Shown: positions 1-8,344 of the stretch, one piece after another | How positions within the stretch are numbered: the stretch's first letter is position 1 | How the letters are laid out: every line of letters begins with the position of its first letter | DNA from: Pseudomonas sp. LBUM920 | GTDB lineage: Bacteria; Pseudomonadota; Gammaproteobacteria; Pseudomonadales; Pseudomonadaceae | Direction: 5' to 3' | Length of the DNA stretch: 64,000 nt | Assembly (NCBI RefSeq): GCF_003852315.1 | Contig: NZ_CP027762.1 | Span: 1,779,501 to 1,843,500 of the forward strand | The notes under the pieces: generated by a model | Databases searched by the model: none | What the model was told of the DNA's origin: nothing | Seen by the model: only the letters and a program-made list of their open reading frames with translations | Program-made: the position numbers and the translations under genes

Positions 1-47
1 TAGCCCCTGTGACATTCGTAACTCAGCTAATTTTCAAATTCAATGAC

Positions 48-392
48 ATGAAGAAGCTGAAGGGTATCAACCGTGAGGAAAAACGTCGATTGGAATCGAT
101 TGTTGATGCAAAAGTCTTGAGGTTGATACTTATAGATCTTTTTTTCGTTTTGTCCACGACTGTTGTTGGTGTGCTCTTTTATGTTGCGCCTTTCGTGCCT
201 GAGTTGAACCTTATCACTTGGACGCTGAGGGCTGCGGGCTTTTTGTTAGCTGCCGCTGTCTTCACGTTTATAAATGTACTTTTGGGTACAAGAAAAATAT
301 CTGACTTTGAGGCGAAAATATCTAATCGTGCTTTAGAGCGGAAACATAAAGCCGCACTGCTAAAACGTCTCAAAGAAGATGCTAAGCTCTAA
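48..392 (+). CDS. small membrane protein, unknown function
   Basis: The product of about 114 aa has a basic N-terminus, two hydrophobic membrane-spanning stretches (about residues 22-46 and 55-78) and a charged, Lys/Arg-rich C-terminal tail of about 35 residues that probably lies in the cytoplasm. I do not recognise a family. The frame is open to the left edge, so the start could be GTG at 9 or lie outside the window; ATG 48 is the first ATG and has no clear ribosome binding site. It converges on prophage gene D, where P2 carries ogr, but has no Ogr-like zinc-finger cysteines. Its AT-rich composition, unlike the tail genes, suggests a moron-type cargo gene. Confidence 0.55.
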   Translation: MKKLKGINREEKRRLESIVDAKVLRLILIDLFFVLSTTVVGVLFYVAPFVPELNLITWTLRAAGFLLAAAVFTFINVLLGTRKISDFEAKISNRALERKHKAALLKRLKEDAKL

Positions 393-400
393 GTCTGCGT

Positions 401-1660
401 TTAATAAACCTTCTTTTTAAACTCTCGATCTAGAGCCCGCTTGGCTGTTTTCTCACTCGCATACAACCACCGCAACCGCCTCGGCCTCGCTTGGTCCCCC
501 GCAGTAATCGTCTTTTCCTTCCCGGTTTTTTGGTCGCGGTAGTAGGCGATGATCCCCGTGTAATCTCCCCTGTTTTCTTCCGCCAAGTCTTCAACGTTGT
601 CTTCTGGCAGTTTGCTTTCCAGCTCCAGGCTGACGGTGTAGCCGCCATCCGGGCTCAAGCTGTGCTGCACGTTGCCGCCGTACCAGATGATCTCGTCGAT
701 TTCCGCTTTAACGCCCTGGAGCGTGTAGGTCAGTTCGGGGATCAGGTCCGGCCGGCCCATCGCAAGGGTATAGCTGAGCGTGGCACTGCCGCGTTGCAGG
801 CGTCGAAACTCGGCTCTTGCAGCCCTGAGCGCTGACTGCTGATCGCTGTAGGTGTGGCGCAGATCCTTGAGGTTCTCGCCACCGCCGGCAATCGCTTCCT
901 GTTTCTTAGCGCTGTGCACGTCGTAGAAATACGCGCGCACGCCGTCGTAGCTGTCCCGGTCAGCCTGCAGGTAACGGTGCTGGTCGCCGTCTGCGCGGGT
1001 GAGCGTGATGTGGGGTAGGGGAAGCCCGCTGGCTGTCTTTCCACCGCCTGCGGGGATGCATAGCAGGCACCCCGCCTTCACGCTGGCTACCGCGTCAAAT
1101 TCTTCGCCCAAGCGGGTGATCAGGTTGGCATCCGATTCGTTGGCCTGGTCAAGCTGCAGGATCGGCAGGGCACCGAGCGCGCCGGCGACGGTTGAGGTCA
1201 GGTTGTTTCCCATGGCGATATCGCCGATGACCTTGCCCAGCGTGGTATTGCTCCAGCTACGTTCGCGCTTGGTCTTCAGCCCTTTGCGCAGGTCTGCCGA
1301 TCGAGCGCGGATGCTGAGCACATCCGGCGCGCCGCTGTGTTCCGTCTCGTCGACGGTGTAGGTGCCCTTGTCCACCAGGCCCGTGTCGCTCCAGCCCAAC
1401 CACAAGCGAAGTACCGCGCCCTTGGGCGGAATCGACAGCAGGCCGTCATGGTCGCTCAACGTAATCGTGAGCTGATCGGCCTCGACGCCACGGTTGTCGG
1501 TTAAATCCAGGCTCATCAGCCGCGGGCTCACCTTCATGGCGATATCGTTGCCATCGACCGTGAGGCGGAAGGCCGGAACGGGATAGGCAGCGTCCCGAAC
1601 GAAGCGTTCCGCCGTATCCACAAGGTAACCCGTGACGTTGGACAGCGCGGCCCCTATCAC
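401..1660 (-). CDS. D: phage late control protein D (P2 gpD, tail tip/baseplate hub)
   Basis: At 419 aa this fits the gpD family (phage late control gene D protein), which forms the tail hub through which the spike and tape measure pass. The N-terminus contains AFRLTVDGNDIAMKVSPRLMSLDLTDNRGVEADQ in pieces typical of the family, followed by the beta-rich hub fold shared with T4 gp27 and VgrG. It is the last gene of the late tail operon; its ATG overlaps the stop of U by four bases (ATGA), implying translational coupling. No transcription terminator is obvious downstream. Confidence 0.93.
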   Translation of the reverse strand: MIGAALSNVTGYLVDTAERFVRDAAYPVPAFRLTVDGNDIAMKVSPRLMSLDLTDNRGVEADQLTITLSDHDGLLSIPPKGAVLRLWLGWSDTGLVDKGTYTVDETEHSGAPDVLSIRARSADLRKGLKTKRERSWSNTTLGKVIGDIAMGNNLTSTVAGALGALPILQLDQANESDANLITRLGEEFDAVASVKAGCLLCIPAGGGKTASGLPLPHITLTRADGDQHRYLQADRDSYDGVRAYFYDVHSAKKQEAIAGGGENLKDLRHTYSDQQSALRAARAEFRRLQRGSATLSYTLAMGRPDLIPELTYTLQGVKAEIDEIIWYGGNVQHSLSPDGGYTVSLELESKLPEDNVEDLAEENRGDYTGIIAYYRDQKTGKEKTITAGDQARPRRLRWLYASEKTAKRALDREFKKKVY

Positions 1661-2097
1661 AGCAACCCCCGCAGAATGCTGAGCCCGGTGCTGGTAGCAG
1701 CGCCGAGAAGGTCTATACGGTCATCATCGGTACGCTTCAGCGTAAGGGTGAACTCGATACGGCGCGGCGTGCCGTCTTTGAAAAAGACAGTTTTAGTCTC
1801 GTTCAGGCTTTCTATCACCCACAGCCCGTATATCCGGCCGGTACCTTCAACCATCGGCCAGGCCTTGCCGGTGTTCGCCATCAAACGCAGTGCGTCCAGA
1901 CTGAGAACGCTGCCTGCCAATTCCGGGAGGATGATACCGGGGAGGGTGATGGTGTCTTCACCACGGCCAATAAACTGCAGTGCGGGAGATGTGCCCACGC
2001 GGCTGTTGCTGGCATGGCGCCAATTGGTTTGGCGCTGCAGCTCCTGGTAAGCGAGGGTCGATAGGCTGAACACGAACATGCCAAGGCTGAGCATCAT
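1657..2097 (-). CDS. U: phage tail protein U (P2 gpU)
   Basis: The 146-aa protein has the gpU-family pattern (LGMFVFSL near the N-terminus, then WRHASNSRVGTSPALQF, GEDTITLPG and IEFTLTLKR). In P2, gpU acts at the head-proximal end of the tail as a completion protein. It lies between T and D exactly as in P2, and overlaps D by four bases. Two consecutive ATG codons open the frame; either may be used. Confidence 0.92.
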   Translation of the reverse strand: MMLSLGMFVFSLSTLAYQELQRQTNWRHASNSRVGTSPALQFIGRGEDTITLPGIILPELAGSVLSLDALRLMANTGKAWPMVEGTGRIYGLWVIESLNETKTVFFKDGTPRRIEFTLTLKRTDDDRIDLLGAATSTGLSILRGLL

Positions 2098-2102
2098 GGC
2101 GA

Positions 2103-5100
2103 TTAATCCCGGTCCGATAACTTGCTGCGCTGACGCGCGCGCTTTTCGTTTTCAATCTTGTTGAGCATGGCGCGCAGGCTTTTCTCCATGGCTTGCATGT
2201 CCATGCCAGGCGCTGCTGCGATAGTGATTTGGTAGGTGTCGTGGCTGTCGTAGACCACCGATGTACCCGCGCTGCTGATAGGAGGACGATCATCGACCGC
2301 CAATGCCGGCATGGCTGTTGCGGTTAAAGCCAGAGTGCCGGCGGCTGTCAGCTGCTTGCCCATGCTCGACAACGCATTGAGCGGTCCCTTCTGTCCACCC
2401 TCCAGGCCTTTTGTCAGCCCCTCCATGGTGAAGCCGCCCAGCTCAGCGAACACCCGTGACGGGCTGTGGATGCCGAGCTTTTCTTTGAACCATCCGATGC
2501 TGGAGTCGCCAATGGAGCTGATGGTGCTTTTGACGGCGCCGAGGCCAGCTTTCAGTCCGTTGACCAGACCATTGACGATCATCCCGCCGAATTCGGTGAA
2601 TTTCCCAGGCAGCTCTACGCCGAAGTAACTCATGACCCCGGCGAACGCCTGGTAGAACAAGCCAAGCGGGCTGAAGTTGATGATCAGTTGCAGGATGCCC
2701 GCAAGGCCCTGGTCAAAGCTGGTTTTGATAGTGGTCCACACATTGACCGCGCCGTTTGCGATGGAGCCGATGCTTTGCAGCAGCGTCATGATCATGTTGC
2801 CGATGGCTGCGCCGAAGCGTTGGCCCATTGACTGGGCGGCACCGCCGACGTCTTCGACCGGTTTCAGCAGGTCGGTGAACCAACCGATAACCCTTCTGAT
2901 GCCGGAGGAGATCATGTTGAATAGGGGGCGAACGATGCTGCCAAGCAGACGCAACGCAAAACCGATAACCGGAATCGAGTAGGCCGCTTTCGCCAGGCTG
3001 ATCAGCAGCCCCCCGAACTTACCGAACCCGGCGAGCACCGGCTGCAGGGCTTCGGTAAGTCCCTGCCAGAAACCGAGGAAGAAACCCTTGATCGGTTTCC
3101 AGTATTTGTAAATCAGCAACGCGGCCGCGACCAGGCCCGCGACGGCGGCTATTAGCCATCCGACCGGGGTAGCCAGGATGGTCGCGCCGACCGTGCTGAT
3201 GGCGCCGCTGAGCATTGGTAATACGCTGACTGCCGCAAGTCGCGCGGAACTGATTAGCGTAGGGATGACGCTCATGATCCCACTGGCCGCCCGGCTGGCC
3301 GTGACGGTTTTCCAGACTTTCCCCATCCGGCCCACCTCTACACCGGCGCTAGCGGCTGCGATACGGGTTCCGATCAGTTGAGCTTTGATGCTTCCCAGCC
3401 GGATGCCGAACATCGCCATGCCGTAACGCAGCACGGCGAAAGGGCCGAGCATGCTTGCCATGGTCAATGCCAGCGTGCCGAAGACTAGGGCTGCAGCCGC
3501 GACAGCCGCGACGACCTTTACCAGGCCGCCGGCCAGTTTCGGATTTTCCCGCGCCCAGGTACCCACTCCATTGGCAAGTTCTCCTAGGGTGTTGATGAGA
3601 CTTTTCAGCTCTGGAGCAACAGCAGCGCCGAACTCGGCCATGGCGTTGGTGAAACTGCCCTCGGCCGCTTCCATGACGTTGGTGAGAGTGCCGAGCTGTT
3701 CGTTCACACGGGTACGCAGGTCGGCCTGGACTCTCAGCTTTTCTTGAATTTCCTGATAGCCGGCGAGCCCCTTGTTCATCATGGTGTTCAAGGTGGTCAT
3801 GGTTTCGGCGTCGTCGCCAAAGAGCTTACTGATTACGGCCGTACGGTCCGTATCGTTCAGAACCTTCAGCTTTTCCACCTGAGCGTACAGGTTCTGCAGG
3901 CCAGCAAAGTTGCCCTTGTCATCCGTGAATTTGAGCGAGACGCCCTTGTTCGCGCCTGCTGCGATGCTGTTGGCCTTATCTACCTTGTCTTGATTCAAGC
4001 CCGCCTGGAAAATTTTACGGAAGGCGTTGCCTGCTGAACTGCCATCCATGCTGGCTTGGTCCATCATAATCAGCAGTGGGGCGAGTTCTTTGGCTGCATC
4101 GATCCCCGACTTCTTTATGACGTCCATGACAGGTGAAATCTTGCTGAAGCCCTGAATCATGTTGCTCGGTTCCATACCGGCATAGAAACCACGCTGGATG
4201 GTGTCCATCAGTCCCATCATGTCTTTTTCAGTGGTGCGCGTGGCGTCCTGCATCTTGGCGGCAAACTCAGCCGCCTCAGTGGCTTCCATCTTCATTTGCA
4301 CACCGAGGTACGCGGCTGCTTCCCCGGTGCCGCCCAGGATGCTTTGTGCACTGATGCCCTGGCGCCGAAGCATCGTCATCATGTTTTGAAAATCGGCGGT
4401 GGTGCCCGGCAGGCGGTCGCCCAACTTGGTCGCCAGGTCTGTGATCTTCTGAAAGTCCGTGGACACCTTGCCGGTGTCGTCCATCATCGACACCTTGAGC
4501 TGTGTGGCCGAGTCTTCGTTCGGGGCGAAGGCCTGAATTGCCGACACCACAGGGCGGCTGGCGGCGTATCCCACCCCGAGCCCTGCGGCACCAGACACAG
4601 CCATACTGCCCGCCAAGCTCTGGGTTTTATCGTAGGTGGCGCGCGCCTTAGCCAGGCTTTCCTGTTTACGCCTCAGGGCGTCCAGGTGGTCCATCTGCAA
4701 CTTGATGGCCTGGGTGGCACTGTCCATGTCGCGCTTGAGTTTCAGCTCGGAGGCGCCCAGGGCATTGGTGTTGATGCCGGCGGTCTTGAGCTGTGCACCG
4801 AGGCTGGCGAGTTTCCCTTGCTGCTGGCCGTACTGCTCGCCCAGGCGCTTCGACTCGCTGGTGTGCTGTTTCAGCAGCGCGAGCTGATCCTTGAAAGGAG
4901 TTTCCAGGCGGCGGAGCTCGTCGCGCAGGCTGGCATGGCCCGCACGACTGGTGCGCAACTGCGCGTTGTTGAGTGTAAACCGGTCAGCCAGGGCCTTTTC
5001 CTTGGCGGCGAGCTGGTCCAGCTGGGTCTTGCGCTCCCGCTGGGCGGCTGTGAGGCGGGTGTATTCGTCGTGCTGCGCTCGGGTCAGTACATTGCCCTTT

Positions 5101-5540
5101 TGCATCACGGCATTGAGCGCCGCGATCTGGCTGGCAGATTGGCGGTGTTCGTCGCTCATCAACCCCAGGGCATTGCGTGTCCCGGTGAGTTCGCGCTTGA
5201 GGTCGGTCTGACTGGTTTTAAGCGTGTCGACCTTCTGCCGCGACTTCTCGAACAGCGCCTGGGTCGGTGCGAGCTGCTGACGGACTTTGGCTGTCTCGCG
5301 GGCCAGCTGGCCCACCTTGGCATTGTTGGCTGCCAGCGCTTCGGACGTCGCTCGGGTGGCGGCTTGCATGTCACGCCAGGCACTGACGTCGCGTTGCTGA
5401 GTGTTGAGTTCTTTCAGGCGGTCACGGGCGGCCTTGAGGGCGCGGGCGGTTTCTTTGCTGCCCCCCGTGATTTTGTTCAGCGGACCTGTGGCCTTGTCGA
5501 TGGCGCTGAGCAGCACCTGAAGTCTCAGATCATTCGCCAT
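2103..5540 (-). CDS. T: phage tail tape measure protein (P2 gpT)
   Basis: This 1145-aa protein sets tail length. Residues 1 to about 310 are highly charged, Gln/Lys/Ala-rich helical coiled coil with repeated TAQREKT- and LRDELRRLE-like heptads. The middle (about 320-650) matches the TP901-type tape-measure core (QMDDTGKVSTDFQKI-like region, SNMIQGFSKISPVMDVIKKSGIDA). Several long hydrophobic segments follow between about 670 and 960, expected to enter the host membrane during DNA injection. It is longer than I recall for P2 gpT (about 815 aa), implying a longer tail. The start overlaps the end of E' by 11 bases. Confidence 0.95.
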   Translation of the reverse strand: MANDLRLQVLLSAIDKATGPLNKITGGSKETARALKAARDRLKELNTQQRDVSAWRDMQAATRATSEALAANNAKVGQLARETAKVRQQLAPTQALFEKSRQKVDTLKTSQTDLKRELTGTRNALGLMSDEHRQSASQIAALNAVMQKGNVLTRAQHDEYTRLTAAQRERKTQLDQLAAKEKALADRFTLNNAQLRTSRAGHASLRDELRRLETPFKDQLALLKQHTSESKRLGEQYGQQQGKLASLGAQLKTAGINTNALGASELKLKRDMDSATQAIKLQMDHLDALRRKQESLAKARATYDKTQSLAGSMAVSGAAGLGVGYAASRPVVSAIQAFAPNEDSATQLKVSMMDDTGKVSTDFQKITDLATKLGDRLPGTTADFQNMMTMLRRQGISAQSILGGTGEAAAYLGVQMKMEATEAAEFAAKMQDATRTTEKDMMGLMDTIQRGFYAGMEPSNMIQGFSKISPVMDVIKKSGIDAAKELAPLLIMMDQASMDGSSAGNAFRKIFQAGLNQDKVDKANSIAAGANKGVSLKFTDDKGNFAGLQNLYAQVEKLKVLNDTDRTAVISKLFGDDAETMTTLNTMMNKGLAGYQEIQEKLRVQADLRTRVNEQLGTLTNVMEAAEGSFTNAMAEFGAAVAPELKSLINTLGELANGVGTWARENPKLAGGLVKVVAAVAAAALVFGTLALTMASMLGPFAVLRYGMAMFGIRLGSIKAQLIGTRIAAASAGVEVGRMGKVWKTVTASRAASGIMSVIPTLISSARLAAVSVLPMLSGAISTVGATILATPVGWLIAAVAGLVAAALLIYKYWKPIKGFFLGFWQGLTEALQPVLAGFGKFGGLLISLAKAAYSIPVIGFALRLLGSIVRPLFNMISSGIRRVIGWFTDLLKPVEDVGGAAQSMGQRFGAAIGNMIMTLLQSIGSIANGAVNVWTTIKTSFDQGLAGILQLIINFSPLGLFYQAFAGVMSYFGVELPGKFTEFGGMIVNGLVNGLKAGLGAVKSTISSIGDSSIGWFKEKLGIHSPSRVFAELGGFTMEGLTKGLEGGQKGPLNALSSMGKQLTAAGTLALTATAMPALAVDDRPPISSAGTSVVYDSHDTYQITIAAAPGMDMQAMEKSLRAMLNKIENEKRARQRSKLSDRD

Positions 5541-5649
5541 CGTTGGAACTCCGTACCCTGGCGCGTTCGCGCCAGTCCATCAGGTCTTGCAGGCCCAACT
5601 GATCCATATCAGCCGGTGCCCAGTGAAAAACCACAGCCAGATCGGCCAT
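5530..5649 (-). CDS. E': phage tail protein E' (expressed as the frameshift extension of gpE)
   Basis: A 39-aa reading frame, MADLAVVFHWAPADMDQLGLQ followed by DLMDWRERARVRSSNDGE, matches the GpE' tail family. It can start at its own ATG, but the same frame is open upstream to the slippery site at 5700-5706, so a -1 frameshift in E gives a fusion of about 154 aa (98 codons of E, then 56 codons in the E' frame). E+E' fusions act as tail assembly chaperones that coat the tape measure during tail building. The stop overlaps the start of T by 11 bases. Confidence 0.88.
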   Translation of the reverse strand: MADLAVVFHWAPADMDQLGLQDLMDWRERARVRSSNDGE

Positions 5650-5657
5650 GGCGTCCT

Positions 5658-5993
5658 CTACGCGACGAGGGATGCATCCGTCTTCGCCGACTTCTGCAAC
5701 AAAAAACCGGAGATTTTGCTGCTCAGGGCCAGTAGGTCGGCCGGGTCCATGCCGGCGACTTCGACGGCGGTGAGGCTTGGCGTGCTGATACGCGGCAGAA
5801 CCTTGATCAGGCTGGCGACATCCATCTGCAGCAGCTCTACCAGGCTCACGCCGCGTAACTCGCCGGAGTTGGGCTTGCGCAGTGTGATGCTGTTGATGCT
5901 GGTGGTCCCGCGACGGATCGGTGTATCGAGAATGACGGTGTTCTCGTCGGCCAGCTGCTGCACGTCAGGTTGTTCGGTGGTTTCGTTCTTCAT
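5658..5993 (-). CDS. E: phage tail assembly chaperone E (P2 gpE)
   Basis: The 111-aa acidic protein matches the phage tail assembly chaperone family (N-terminal Glu/Asp-rich segment, then TVILDTPIRRGTTSINSITLRKP and GMDPADLLALSSKISGFLLQK). It should work with the longer E+E' product to chaperone the tape measure protein. Codons 96-98 read GGT TTT TTG, forming a T-TTT-TTG heptamer; without slippage translation ends 13 codons later. A good GGAG ribosome binding site lies 8 bases before ATG 5993. It sits between FII and T, as in P2. Confidence 0.93.
   Translation of the reverse strand: MKNETTEQPDVQQLADENTVILDTPIRRGTTSINSITLRKPNSGELRGVSLVELLQMDVASLIKVLPRISTPSLTAVEVAGMDPADLLALSSKISGFLLQKSAKTDASLVA
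5700..5706 (-). promoter_or_regulatory. programmed -1 ribosomal frameshift site in E
   Basis: The minus strand reads TTTTTTG, in frame as T-TTT-TTG near the end of E. After slipping back one base the frame continues GTT GCA GAA GTC GGC and stays open through the E' ATG to the E' stop. P2 uses the same type of heptamer to make gpE+E'. The open extension (VAEVGEDGCIPRRVEDA before MADLAV) shows that the fusion is coding and not accidental. Confidence 0.88.
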
Positions 5994-6042
5994 TGGATTC
6001 GCTCCTGGTGATTAAAGGGTGATGATCGATCGAGGGTGCGGG

Positions 6043-6558
6043 TCAGATGCCCATGCCGTTGCGGTGCTTCTCCAGCATGTCCACACCGTTGACCTTCTCG
6101 ACAAAGTTGAGCAGATCGATCTCGATGATTTCTTCGCCATCTACGGTCAGCTTGTAGTAGCTGCAGGTGGTGGTCATGGAGTGTTCAGTGTCCTCGCCGG
6201 GCTGGGCATCGCCCATCTCGATGGTTTCGTGACGGCCACGCACAACCACTTCCACATTGCTGACTTCGCCTGTGTCGTCTTGCTGGTAAGGGCCAGAGAA
6301 TCGCAGGGCCACACTGGAGGCGTTGACCGCGCCGAACTGACGCAGAGAGATCAGATCGAGGCCACCGGTCTTCCATTCGAACTGGATGCCGTCGTCGGAC
6401 ATGCCCAGGTCAGCTTTGACCGGGCCATTCATGCCGCCGCCGCGATACGCTTCCATCTTGCGGCCGAGGGAGGGCAGGGTGAGGGACTTCACCAAGCCGA
6501 GATAGCTGTTGCCGTCATTGAACAGGTTGATGTTTTTGAGCTTGCGAGGCATTGCCAT
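6043..6558 (-). CDS. FII: phage major tail tube protein (P2 gpFII)
   Basis: The 171-aa protein starts MAMPRKLKNINLFNDG and contains SLTLPSLGRKMEAYRGGGMNG and ADLGMSDDGIQFEWKTGGLD, the hallmark sequence of P2-type tail tube subunits. It stacks as hexamers to form the inner tube under the contractile sheath. It follows the sheath gene FI after about 58 bases, the conserved sheath-tube order; a short GC-rich hairpin without a T-run lies in that gap. Confidence 0.95.
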   Translation of the reverse strand: MAMPRKLKNINLFNDGNSYLGLVKSLTLPSLGRKMEAYRGGGMNGPVKADLGMSDDGIQFEWKTGGLDLISLRQFGAVNASSVALRFSGPYQQDDTGEVSNVEVVVRGRHETIEMGDAQPGEDTEHSMTTTCSYYKLTVDGEEIIEIDLLNFVEKVNGVDMLEKHRNGMGI

Positions 6559-6615
6559 GGCGGTGTTCTCCGGGATACGTGTTCAGGGTGAACTCCCCTC
6601 GCGGGGAGACCCGGT

Positions 6616-7785
6616 TTAGCTGCTGATGCCCTTGGCGAAGTCGATCAGGTAACGGTCGGTGATTCGCTGGCGGAAGGTGAGGTCTTCAAGTGGCGGCACG
6701 GGGGTGTAGTCGTAATCAAGCCAGAGCTTGCCGGCCTTGAGGGTGTCTTTGGTGTTGATGTCGTCCGGGTTCCAGCAACTGCCGCCGATCAGGTAGCCCT
6801 GGGATTTCAACTCGCGCATCTTGGCGCTTACGCCTTCGACCAGGTCGCGTACCAGGGAGGCGTGCATAGGGCGGTCAACTGCCCACATGTGCGCTTCGCC
6901 CATGGTGTCCGCGAGGATCTGCGCGGTGCGGGTGTAGTTTTCGAAGGCGAACAACGGGTCATCACTGCAGGTGCGGCTACCCCAGAAGCGAAAACCGTTG
7001 GCGTTGATCAGGGTGGTGACGTCGTTGCTGTTGAGGTAGTTGGCGTCGGTGGCTGGGTTTTGCAGATCCCAGAACACGTCGGCGCTGATACCGGTCACGC
7101 CACTCACGGCCACGTTGGACAGGGTTTTATGCCAGCCCGTCTCCTGATCGATCTTGGCGCGAAGGCCAAGTGCACGGGCCACAGCCGATGCAGTAGTGGT
7201 CTTGTTGGCGACGGTGTCCCAGTTCTGGAAGTCCGGCCAAATCACCATCATTTCGCGTGCACCGAAGTTCTCGCGGTACGCCACTACCTCTTCCTTGGTT
7301 TTGCAGTTCCAGGCGCTGACGTATGCAAAGGCGCGCAGGTCTTTGGCGATGGCGCCGAGGGCGGTGGCTACTGGCAAACTGTCGAGGCCTGGCACGCCAA
7401 GGATACGCGGAGTCATGCCCACACGTGATTTGGCGGCGAGCAGAGCTTTCATGCCGGTGTATTGACCGGTTGGTGTTGTACCGCCAATCAGGGCGCTCGT
7501 AGTCGTCGCTTCGTCAGCGCCTTCTTTGACCCGTACCACGATAACGTAAGGCTTGGTCTGGTCGGCGATGCCTTGCAGGCTGGCAGCCAGGGTGCCCTTG
7601 ACGCCGGCCTTGCCGACGGCGGTTTGCACGTTGGTGATGAGGACTGGAGTGTCCAGAGGGAAAACGAGTGGGTCCGCATCTTCAGCGGTGCAAACCATGC
7701 CGATGACTGCGGTGGGAATAGTGCGAATGGGGCGGGTGCCGTCGTTGAGTTCGATGACCCGCACGCCGTGGAGATAATCGGCCAT
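6616..7785 (-). CDS. FI: phage tail sheath protein (P2 gpFI)
   Basis: The 389-aa product, MADYLHGVRVIELNDGTRPI at its N-terminus, is a contractile sheath subunit; the LYDYTP-like strand LWLDYDYTPVPPLEDLTFRQRITDRYLIDF near the C-terminus is typical. The frame is open further upstream, but the start at 7785 fits the family and the upstream extension (Arg/Pro-rich) is not protein-like. This is the first gene after a late-promoter-type palindrome at 7863-7881, so it probably heads the transcript FI-FII-E-T-U-D. Confidence 0.94.
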   Translation of the reverse strand: MADYLHGVRVIELNDGTRPIRTIPTAVIGMVCTAEDADPLVFPLDTPVLITNVQTAVGKAGVKGTLAASLQGIADQTKPYVIVVRVKEGADEATTTSALIGGTTPTGQYTGMKALLAAKSRVGMTPRILGVPGLDSLPVATALGAIAKDLRAFAYVSAWNCKTKEEVVAYRENFGAREMMVIWPDFQNWDTVANKTTTASAVARALGLRAKIDQETGWHKTLSNVAVSGVTGISADVFWDLQNPATDANYLNSNDVTTLINANGFRFWGSRTCSDDPLFAFENYTRTAQILADTMGEAHMWAVDRPMHASLVRDLVEGVSAKMRELKSQGYLIGGSCWNPDDINTKDTLKAGKLWLDYDYTPVPPLEDLTFRQRITDRYLIDFAKGISS

Positions 7786-7862
7786 GGGTGGGTGCCTGCG
7801 CTGTGATGGAATGACAGTGCAGAGGTTGCCGCGCGCGCGCCGGTTGGGCGAGCGGCGGGGCT

Positions 7863-7881
7863 TGTAGGGGAGGGCGTTACA
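7863..7881 (-). promoter_or_regulatory. putative Ogr-type late promoter operator (P_F position)
   Basis: On the plus strand this reads TGTAGGGGAGGGCGTTACA, a TGTA-N11-TACA dyad. Its centre is about 87 bases upstream of the FI start, the position of the P2 P_F late promoter, whose Ogr/Delta site I recall as TGT-N12-ACA centred near -55. The same TGTA-N11-TACA layout occurs at two other late-promoter positions here (12455 and 19800), which is the main support. Confidence 0.6.
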
Positions 7882-7912
7882 GGGCCAGGTGGTGTTTGCC
7901 TCCTGGCAGGTG

Positions 7913-8344
7913 CTACTGAATTTGGTCAACCAGCCATTGAGGCGCGGCCGGTCGATGCTGACTCAGTGGGAACTCGCCCGCTTCCGGCCAGTTACGGAGT
8001 AAACGCCGATATGCTTGCAATTCAGCGTACTGCTCCGGTGTTAGCGTGGTTGGCGACCCGTCTTCAATCTCATCACGATGCCGGGTCACTACCCCGTCTG
8101 TTGCCGTCAGCTGAACCGAGCGCCAATACCGCTCGACTTCGGCTAACTGCTCGTCCGTCTGCTCCGGGGCGTCTATCACCACAGGCCATTTGTCCGGCCC
8201 ACACACCAAACGTTGTCCATGACTGACTTGGGCTAGCAGCTCATCCCTGGCTTCGGCGGAGAACTCCCGCGCATCAGCAGGGATAAACGTGCATACCTGA
8301 TCGTCGTAGAAAAAGCCTGTTTTAGGACTATAAAAGACAGTCAT
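7913..8344 (-). CDS. phage tail fibre assembly chaperone
   Basis: The 143-aa protein starts MTVFYSPKTGFFYDD, the opening typical of tail fibre assembly proteins (P2 gpG / lambda Tfa-like, DUF4376-type relatives), and has a helical middle with LTPEQYAELQAYRRLLRNWPE, a segment common at the C-terminus of these chaperones. It overlaps the end of the tail fibre gene by four bases, so the two are probably coupled, and should help fold and attach that fibre. Confidence 0.85.
   Translation of the reverse strand: MTVFYSPKTGFFYDDQVCTFIPADAREFSAEARDELLAQVSHGQRLVCGPDKWPVVIDAPEQTDEQLAEVERYWRSVQLTATDGVVTRHRDEIEDGSPTTLTPEQYAELQAYRRLLRNWPEAGEFPLSQHRPAAPQWLVDQIQ

Noticed and set aside
4296..5735. 479-aa open frame on the plus strand
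   Set aside because: It is antisense to the tape measure gene, with Arg/Gly/Val-rich translation typical of a shadow frame in high-GC DNA; the opposite strand has clear tape-measure sequence.
6577..6612. Terminator between sheath and tube genes
   Set aside because: The CTCCCC/GGGGAG hairpin has no T-run and lies inside a tail operon that must read through.
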